Positions 31,256 to 64,000 of a stretch of 64,000 nt of DNA are shown in pieces. The DNA lies in assembly GCA_030867875.1 (NCBI GenBank), contig JAOWCC010000577.1:148358344-148422343 (forward strand), written 5' to 3'. Positions within the stretch are counted from its first letter, which is position 1; the number at the start of each line of letters is the position of its first letter. The notes under the pieces are model-generated. The model saw only the letters and a program-made list of their open reading frames with translations. It was not told the origin of the DNA and ran no database searches. Both the position numbers and the translations under genes were made by a program. The DNA is from Actinernus sp. WN-2022 (taxonomy: Eukaryota > Cnidaria > Anthozoa > Actiniaria > Actinernidae).

Positions 31256-31705
31256 TCGACTTGTGATCATTAATGGCTTAAATAAAGATCCCGAACCGAA
31301 ACCGTTTACAGAATTCCAGCACTTATATCACAAACTGAAGTGCTTTCGTCAAGCTCTCAACCCTTGTTTTGTTGTTCAGTGAGGGTTTATGAATTATGAA
31401 AACGAAAGTCTATTTATTTTTGACGTGTTGCGAAGTGTTGCGTGATAAAGCCTGGTTTCTAAACATGGCCTTTTCTCCCTTGTTTTTTCCCCACGTGTGT
31501 TTCAGATATAACTGATCCTATCTCCACAACAACAAACGACACGTATACGAGAAAAACATGGAAAAACAAGTGAAAGGCTATATGATAACCAGGTTTTAGC
31601 CTTCAGGGTATGGAGACAGCGCGTCAATATATGTGCCTTCAGCAAAAATACATAAAATAAATATTATTTTTGTTACTGAACAGATCGGCTATGTATTTCA
31701 GCATA

Positions 31706-33210
31706 GCTGGTGGGAGCCTGCTTTCACTGACTCCACACACACTCCCCACTACAGTCATATATTTTTATACACACTACCCTCAATTTTTACGGAGGAAGGA
31801 AACTGGAGAACCGGTGTCACAGCGATTTCGCCCCCCCCCCCCCCCCCCCAGTGAATTCGCCCCCCCGGGGCGAGATCGCTAGTGAATTCGCCCTCCCCGG
31901 GGCGAAATCGCTAGTGAATTCTACTCATAGTTCTTATAGAAATCGCCCCGCCTCAGAAAATAGAGGCAGTACATGTCAACGCAATGAATAAAAGTTTTTA
32001 AAAATATAAATCTGAAGTCTTTTTTAATTAAAATTAACTTTAAGACCTCTTTAGCTACTATTTCTACTACTGACTACAAAAATATGCGAGTCGGTAACAC
32101 TCCTTTTCTTCGGAAGGTCATTTCAATTCTTTCCGAATTTGAGTTAATTACACTGCTAGAAACTTTCAAAACTTACCGCCGTTTTATCCGTTCTCATTAG
32201 AGTAATAAGCTGTTTACCAGAAAGGTCTTCCTAGCTTGAACTGATCTAATTACCAAATTAACAAGTGTCGTTAGCTCAATTGAATATAGAACAAAGCACT
32301 CAAGTCGATAACGCTCCTTTATTAGGCAAAGTTCTTTCAAAATAGATGGATCGACGCGAGCATTACTAGTTTTAGTATTATACAACTTGGCGGACCGTAT
32401 GGTTTTCATGCATGTAAAAATCATCAGGCTATTTGGCAGTTGTTTCCAAATATGAGCTCCACTCGCTACAAGCTCTGCAAGCTAAGGTAAGTTTTAAAAC
32501 TTCCCGCCGTTTTCGATCTTAATTAGTTCATTAGCTTGTTTATTCAGAAAGTTTTCAATTGAAAATAGAACAAAGCACGCGAGTCGGTAACACTTCCTTT
32601 ATTCGGCAAAGTCTTTTCAAAGTAGGCGGATTTACGGGTTATCAAAACCTTTAAGTATCCACAATAATTACATCATCTACCTGTTGGCTTCAGGTAAGAA
32701 ATACTAACAACTAATCATTCGAAGATTGACAAAGATTGTAGGTGGTTGCAGAATCCCTTGTCGAGTTTCTTGTTGCACAGCTCGCGCGAATGAAAATTGC
32801 AGCATTTACCTTAGCTTACCAACACGAATTTTGTCAAAGAAAAACGAAGCGTGAATTTTAAAATAGAATTGAATTGAATGCCTTACACATTACTGATAGC
32901 TTTTTGCATTACTATTCTCCACGTCCAATACATTACAGTAATAATAATAAGGAAAAATATATGTATTTATAACCTTTTAAAAGGTTGGAGGGGAGGGGGG
33001 ACGAAATCGCTAGGGGGGCGAGGAAGGGGGGGGGGGGGGGGGGGGCGAATTCACTAGCGATTTCGCCCACCGAGGGCGAATTCACGAGGGGAAAAATTGC
33101 TGGTACAACGGGAGAAAGGGATAGAACAACTCAACTCACATATGGCACCAAGTCCGACTCGAACGGCTCGGGCCACAGTGGTGAGAACACATACCGTATG
33201 CAAGAAAATG
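31706..33210 (-). mobile_element. SINE copies split by a poly-C/poly-G-bounded insertion
   Basis: 31706-31760 is a 3' fragment of the 27657 SINE family on the minus strand. 31780-31815 and 33092-33205 are the two halves of one second-family SINE (minus strand): GGAGGAAGGAAACTGGAGAA then CAACTCACATATGGCACC. About 1.27 kb separates the halves. That insert starts with a 20-C run and TTCGCC / GAATTCGCC / GGGGCGAAATCGCTAGTGAA repeats (31824-31920) and ends with the inverted series and a 21-G run (32990-33090), so it looks like a small fold-back element. Inside, CGAGTCGGTAACACT and GGCAAAGT recur near 32090, 32305 and 32580. Confidence 0.65.
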
Positions 33211-34153
33211 CATATTTCAAAACCGTTGTCATCGATTTATCCTCAGATTTATCCTCCAACCATTTTTAAAAATATTAATCGTGTAAATCATACAATGGGC
33301 TGCGTACGGAGCCCTGTAAGGGCCATCCACAAACACAAATTTTATGAAAGAATATCGCGCGATACTGACTTATTATCGCGCGATAAAGTCGCGCGATACT
33401 GACTTACTATCGCGCGATACAGTGCTCCTATCGCGCGATAATTTATCGCGCGATACTGACTTATTATCGCGCGATAAAGTGCTACTATCGCGCGATAATT
33501 TATCGCGCGATACTGACTTATTATCGCGCGATAAAGTGCTACTATCGCGCGATAATTTATCGCGCGATACTGACTTATTATAGCGCGATACTGCTTTATT
33601 ATCGCGCGATAATGTAACTCATAAACTCATAAATGTGTAGCGAAGATTATAAGTAGTTTTTTTAGTTCTTAAGGTGAATTCAACACCATTAAACAAAATA
33701 AAAATAGCTTTTGACGAGCAGTTGAAGTTAAAGGACATATGCATTTATTCATAGTTCGAAACTTGACTAACTCAGTAACTGTATAAACTCATGGATGTCA
33801 GTACGGCTTTCATTCGTGATTTACTTTGCACCCAAAAAATTCCCTAGTTCAATTTTTTTTTGAACTGAGATAAAATTTGAACTACCTTGTAATATTACTT
33901 ACTTCTATCATCAACAAGATAAGTTGAAGAAACTAAATGCCTTTTATATTTTACAAACGCTGCCGACATCTGTGTGGGGCAGTTTACGTAAAGAAGTTAA
34001 GTTTTAATAAATGTAGGCTTTCCTGAGCTGCATGGATTATTAATTTTTTTTAAACATTTCTTCCAGAAGATGTATTTAGAGTTATTAAGAATGTAATCGA
34101 TTACAAACTTTCAAAATAACTTTATTTGTAGCAAGACTTCTCTGTTGATGTTC

Positions 34154-34183
34154 TTATTTATTTATTTATTTATTTATTTATTG
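34154..34183. repeat. (TTTA)n microsatellite
   Basis: Seven TTTA units within the IS3EU-like element. Confidence 0.9.
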
Positions 34184-34522
34184 TTATTGCAGAGTTGAAT
34201 GAATTGCTTCTGACAGCTAGTAATTGTGTAAACATACAGAGCACATATCAAGGAGGATGTATTTTCTACCATTTGCATTTTAATGTAAGTGTGTGAGCAT
34301 GCGGGGAGATTTGATTCTGAAGCTATTGCTTTTAGAAATGGCCAATGATAATTTTAGAGGTTATAACAGGGTATCCCAGGTTAAAATGTTTACCTCTCAT
34401 GGGGGGAGGGTACCGTTTTTTTGGTCGATATTTTTAGGAATTTAAGAATTTTTTTCTGGCATCAAGCCTTTTTTCTGGGTGATTTTGCCATTTTCATCTG
34501 GACTACTGTAGTCCTTTCTCCT

Positions 34523-34759
34523 TCATAAATTCCTGCTTCTCAGAACACGTTTAAGCTGGCGAAGACTCATCTTGATGGCGTCATAAGTTATTTCCATATA
34601 ATTCCAGCCTAGATTAAAGTATTTCTCGACTAATGCATCCCTGTTATTTTCAATAATCTCGAATCGCCGGTAAGTATTCAGGTAAAGCCAAATTCGTTGT
34701 CGGAAATAAGTAAACATATAAAAGAGAAGAGCATTATCACGTAGCGTGTTCGCCGCCAT
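34523..34759 (-). pseudogene. N-terminal fragment of an integrase-like transposase
   Basis: A 78-residue ORF starts MAANTLR and carries LVEKYFNLGWNYMEITYDA then IKMSLRQLKRVLRSRNL. The pattern (x)YFxxGxxYxEI...(S)LRQLKRxLRxxxLxRR is the DNA-binding N-terminus of eukaryotic integrase-core transposases. The stop is TGA where these families have W (TGG), and the frame continues RRKDYSS, so a nonsense change probably ended the original protein. Only this fragment lies within the element. Confidence 0.6.
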
Positions 34760-35139
34760 GTTGTCTAGCTAAGTAATGTACGTATTTTAAAATAACACAT
34801 TATCGCGCGATAATAAAGCAGATATTAAGTCAGTATCGCGCGATAATAAGTCAGTATCGCGCGATATTCTTTCATAAAATTTGTGTTTGTGGATGGCCCT
34901 TACAGGGCTCCGTAGCTGCGCTAGCGCCTGATGCGTACATATTCCATCAGTGGTAAGGCCAGTTTTATACTTCACTAATGCTGATTGTCTTTGATGAATG
35001 AGGTCGCAGGATTAACCACTTGCCAGTTCACCTTATTCAGGCAAAAATTAAAAACATCATAAAATCAATAACGTTGATCATGACCATTAAACAAAAAACC
35101 CAGGAAAATAGACGAAAAAAGCTAGACGCTTGCGGGATT

Positions 35140-60292
<25,153 letters not shown>

Positions 60293-60399
60293 TAAACTGC
60301 CATGGGTACTGTTACATGTATTTGATTGATTTGAGACATTTGGATCAGAGCCTGATGAGAGCCTGATTACAGGAGTACAAACAATAGGACTCAAGTTCC

Positions 60400-60499
60400 C
60401 TTCTAGGCCTGCCTCCGTAAGTGGACCTATGATTTTACATCCTTATCCGAGAAGACGTGAAGGTCTAACCATTTGCAGTTGTTTCACAAAGGCAGCACC

Positions 60500-60532
<33 letters not shown>

Positions 60533-60732
60533 ATCCAGCCGGGGTTTGAACCCACAACCTCCCGCTCGACAGACTGGAGCCGGGTTGTTCAAAGCCCGAT
60601 TAGTGCTAATCCAGGGTTAATTTCCATGACAACCAATAGGTTCTGTGCAGAGTTAATCCAGGATTAACACTAATCGGGCTTTGAACAACCCGGCCCGGAG
60701 CTTTAACCACTGAGCTAACCAAGAGGTGGTTA
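60400..60732 (-). mobile_element. tRNA-derived SINE interrupted by a hairpin MITE
   Basis: The minus strand has TTAGCTCAGTGGTTAAAGCT (A box) and GTGGGTTCAAACCCCGGCTG (B box), then the SINE body to about 60400. A hairpin (about 60581-60697: GGGTTGTTCAAAGCCCGATT ... AATCGGGCTTTGAACAACCC) is inserted within the tRNA part; GGAGC stands on both sides. Removing it restores normal box spacing, so the SINE is the older insertion. Confidence 0.75.
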
Positions 60733-60734
60733 GT

Positions 60735-62035
60735 ACGTAAACTGTATACTAACTTTGTTCTATGGAGTTCAGTGTCACTCAAAGCAGATAATCTTACAAC
60801 TGAAAAATACTATGCTCCTATATTTAAGGCTCATGAGAAAGGATATAATTTATGTTTAACATATTTGTTACCAACAGGGTGTAGTGTTTGCATTTAAAAA
60901 ATGTTTTGTTTTAATTGTTATAATGTAGTCTAGTTCTATTCCTTAGCATCAGGGGATTTACTGCAAAAGCCCTAATGGTAAGGTCCTTTCAACACATACC
61001 TGAACTGAAAGCGTTGACAGATTTCTAAACATGAGAGCTTTTAGCCAAAAATATATGACAAGGAAATCGCTATTCCATCACTCACACTGACACCATAAAA
61101 AAGAAATATCACTTGCGCATGGAACAGAATCGTATTAATAAAACGCATAAAAAAGCATCCACACGTTGTCAGTGGTGGTCACTTACCTTGCATGTACTTT
61201 GCGAAGTCTATCAGGCATTTCGTGTACGTTCCAAGCGAGATCACAATAAATTATTGGCGGGAAGTGTCATCTTCCTTTATTGGGCCGTTAAGCTCTCAGC
61301 TACGAGGACAATTGCCGTTGGATTCATATTTCATGAAGGTTACCGTTCTCCACTCACATCTCGCCCTTGTTAGGACAGAAAGAACAGAGAGACAACCGAA
61401 CGAGAAGCTGATATATCACTATGCGATGTTTTGCAAGACATGGACCACGATGTAACATGAGATTTAACTAAAAGCAGACGACCTGATCGGAAATATTGGA
61501 CCTACGACATACACGTACGTTGGGATCAAATTCCCTCACGCCTAAATACCATTCACTGAATATGAGACTCGATACTACTAACAGCAATCCTTCTAAACGA
61601 GATTTCCGTTTTTGCGTTTCTTTACTTTCAAATATTTGCCAGTTTTACATAAAATATATGAATTTGCGATCTTCAGAGTACAAACAAACACGGTGGCAGT
61701 CTGCATTTTAGTCTCCATTTCCCCATGTACTTTTCTTGAATTGATACACCAGCTACATTATCAAGAGAAATACGACACTGATAGGCTTTATAGTGTTGAT
61801 ATGTTTACTGAATGATGTTATGACCTAGGCATTTATATTAGCATATCCGGACAACTTGTCCAAAACAGTTCCCCATAAGATACCATGTGAGATGATCTAG
61901 TGAATGTTTAGTTGTACGGCAGAATGTACTTTAACTTAGCAGAGTAATAGCCTGAGAAAACCGCAGCCGTCTCTCGTGGCGGTTCATTTGGCTAGTAGAG
62001 TACAGGAATGTACAGAGCCCTAACGATTAGCTAGC
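60735..62035. other. CDKL1/4 intron 5, nothing firmly recognised
   Basis: AT-rich, with short ORFs of no recognisable family. No exon matching the next CDKL segment was found here. Confidence 0.5.
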
Positions 62036-62039
62036 AGGG

Positions 62040-64000
62040 CTTTTTATCCTCTACTCCACCGACATTAGTTGTAAAATCTAAGTTAACAGTGTATTCGGCA
62101 TTGTTAACAGAGAGCCCTAGATTCCGCCGAGTGACACTAATCAGTATACATACATGTAGCCCTTGCGATTAGGGCTTTTCGCAATATATTCCGCCGAGTA
62201 ACATAGATTTAAAAACCTAATCAATATACACAGCCCTAGCGATTAGGGCTTTTCGCGTTCTATTCTAAATATGTCACATGGCCCTAGCGATTAGGGCTTT
62301 TGGCGTTCTATTCTGCCGAGTAACTTAGATTTCACAACTTAATCAATACACATAGCCCTAGCGATTAGGGCTTTTCGCAATATTCGGCAGTGCTAAAACG
62401 GAGCCCTTACGATTAGCCGGCTTTTCACGATATATACTCGAGATGGGCTTCTCAAATCTAAGTTATTCAGCAGTGGTAAAACGGAGCCCTTGCGATTAGG
62501 GCTTTTCACGAAATACCTGAGATGATTCTTGTCAAATCTAAGTTATTTGGAAGTGCTAAATCGAGGCCCTTACGATTAGGATTTTTCACTCTATTCGGCA
62601 GTGCTAAAACTGAGTCCTTACGATTAGCCGGCTTTTCACGATATACCCGAGATGAGCTTGTCAAATCTAAGTTATTCGGCAGTGCTAAAACTGAGCCCTT
62701 ACGATTAGCCGGCTTTTCATGATATATACTCGAGATGGGCTTGTCAAATCTAAGTTATTTGGCAGTGGTAAAACGGAGCCATAACGATTAGGCTTTTCAC
62801 AATATGACCCGAAATCTAAGTTATTCGGCAGTGCTAAAACGAGCCCTTAAACTCCCTTACGAGTAGGGCTTTTCACGATATTCAGCATTGCTAAAACCGA
62901 GCCCTTACGATAAGGCATTTTCACATCCTACCCGCCGAGAAGAGCTAGTCAAATCTAAGTTATTCGGGAGTGCTAAAACGGAGCCACGATATAACCCGAG
63001 ATGAGCTCAGTTGTCAAATCTAAGTTATTCGGCAGTGGTAAAATGGAGCCCTTACGATTAGGGCTTTTCACGATTTACCCGAGATGATTCTTGTCAAATC
63101 TAAGCTATGCGGCAGTGCTAAAACAAAGCCCTTACGATTAGGGTTTTTCACGCTATCCGGCAGTGCTAATACGGAGCCCTTACGATTAGCCGACTTTTCA
63201 CGATATACCCGAGATGAGCTTGTGAGATCTAAGTTATTCAGCAGTGCTGAAACGGAGCCCTTACGTTTAGGGCTATTCACGATATTCGGCAGTGCTAAAA
63301 CGGAGCCCTTACGTTTAGGGCTATTCACGATATTCGGCAGTGCTAAAACAAAGCCCTTATGATTACGGTTTTTCACGCTATTCGGCAGTGCTAATACGGA
63401 GCCCTTACGATTAGCCGACTTTTCACGATATACCCGAGATATTCAGCAGTGCTAAGACGGAGCCCTTACGTTTAGGGCTATTCACAATATTCGGCAGTGC
63501 TAAAACGGAGCCCTTACGTTTAGGGCTATTCATGATATTCGGCAGTGGTAAAACGGAGCCCTTACATTTAGGGCTATTCACGATATTCCGCATTGCTAAA
63601 ACGGAGACCTTACTTTTAGGGCTATTCACGATATTCGGCAGTGCTAAAACGGAGCCCTTACGTTTAGGGCTATTCACGATATTCGGCAGTGCTAAAACGA
63701 AGCCCTTACGTTTAGGGCTATTCACGATATTCGGCAGTCCTAAAACGGAGCCCTTACGTTTAAGACTATTCACGATATTCGGCAGTCCTAAAACGGAGCC
63801 CTTACGATTAGCCGGCTTTTCACGATATACCTGAGATGAGTTTGTCAAATCTAAGTTATTCGGCAGTTGTAGAACGAACCCTTACGATTACGCCTTTTCG
63901 ATATATACCTGAGAATCTAAGTTGTTCGGCATTGCTAAAACGGAGCCCTTACAATTGGGGCTTACAGTTCACGATATAACCAGAGATGAGCTTGTCAAAT
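62040..64000. repeat. Tandem array, 48-bp core unit, continues past the window
   Basis: The core CGGCAGTGCTAAAACGGAGC then CCTTACG(A/T)TTAGGGCT recurs throughout; in 63240-63790 the step is 48 bp (e.g. 63287 to 63335). In the left half the unit alternates with a longer one that adds ACCCGAGATGAGCTTGTCAA then ATCTAAGTTATT. AGCCCTTACGATTAGGGCT is a near-palindrome, so each unit can fold. Because 48 is a multiple of three, long frames stay open on both strands; I do not read them as genes. Confidence 0.9.

Larger units (their letters stand above)
33299..34920 (-). mobile_element. IS3EU-like DNA transposon, non-autonomous, 6-bp target-site duplication
   Basis: Element 33305-34914 starts TACGGAGCCCTGTAAGGGCC and ends with its inverse. 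The inverted repeats extend about 78 bp. The 6-bp GCTGCG flanks both ends (33299-33304, 34915-34920). Inside both ends are tandem TATCGCGCGATA palindromes: many at 33352-33612, three at 34798-34866. A minus-strand ORF (34523-34759) encodes an N-terminal helix-turn-helix-like piece. Ends TACGG, a 6-bp duplication and that ORF fit my memory of the Repbase IS3EU superfamily; the family name is inference. No DDE catalytic domain remains. Confidence 0.8.

Noticed and set aside
33344..33583. ORF of repeated SRDTDLLSRD-type units
   Set aside because: Translation of the TATCGCGCGATA palindrome array within a DNA element.
63068..63848. Two minus-strand ORFs and two plus-strand ORFs with 16-residue repeats
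   Set aside because: They are translations of a 48-bp tandem array that is open on both strands; no start context, splice sites or domain.

Overview
This is a eukaryotic, intron-rich, AT-rich window. It looks like an invertebrate animal, most probably an anthozoan cnidarian (coral or anemone). That organism call is inference: it rests on a mosaic receptor tyrosine kinase with an Eph-like catalytic domain, on an animal CDKL kinase, and on a dense load of SINEs, fold-back elements, hairpin MITEs and non-LTR retrotransposons. No bacterial-type genes are present.

Layout. Positions 3-18534 (+) hold the 3' part of a receptor tyrosine kinase gene. I spliced 18 exons by eye; every junction keeps frame, giving 874 codons including the stop. 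Order: end of a MAM domain, a triple Cys-rich module ending in K-C-C, one EGF-like domain, a transmembrane helix, a juxtamembrane region, and a complete tyrosine kinase domain. Its introns contain many hairpin elements with visible target-site duplications, including a 522-bp element with perfect 222-bp arms and a 1.8-kb fold-back element built from inverted arrays of a 94-bp repeat. Positions 18535-35100 are intergenic, with hairpins, SINE copies and four decayed retrotransposon fragments; at 33305-34914 is a 1.6-kb IS3EU-like element with subterminal TATCGCGCGATA palindromes and a 6-bp target duplication.

Positions 35629-60278 (+) hold the first five coding exons of a CDKL1/4-type kinase, which continues past the window. 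Its 12-kb first intron contains a full-length non-LTR retrotransposon on the minus strand (39138-43876; ORF1, ORF2, poly-A tail, 10-bp target duplication). ORF2 starts with a hydrophobic segment followed by a 2A-like translational recoding motif. The element sits inside an older palindromic pair of repeats that carries 5S-rRNA-like segments. Intron 3 contains a composite of long direct repeats (51768-58226) in the order X-Y-X'-internal-Y-X-Y. The window ends in a 48-bp-period tandem array (about 62040-64000).

The two kinase genes are not obviously linked in function: one is a cell-surface receptor, the other a cytoplasmic CMGC kinase. No new multi-gene system is evident. The unusual content is the mobile-element architecture, read directly from repeats and duplications. 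All superfamily names given to elements without coding sequence are inference from ends and target-site length.
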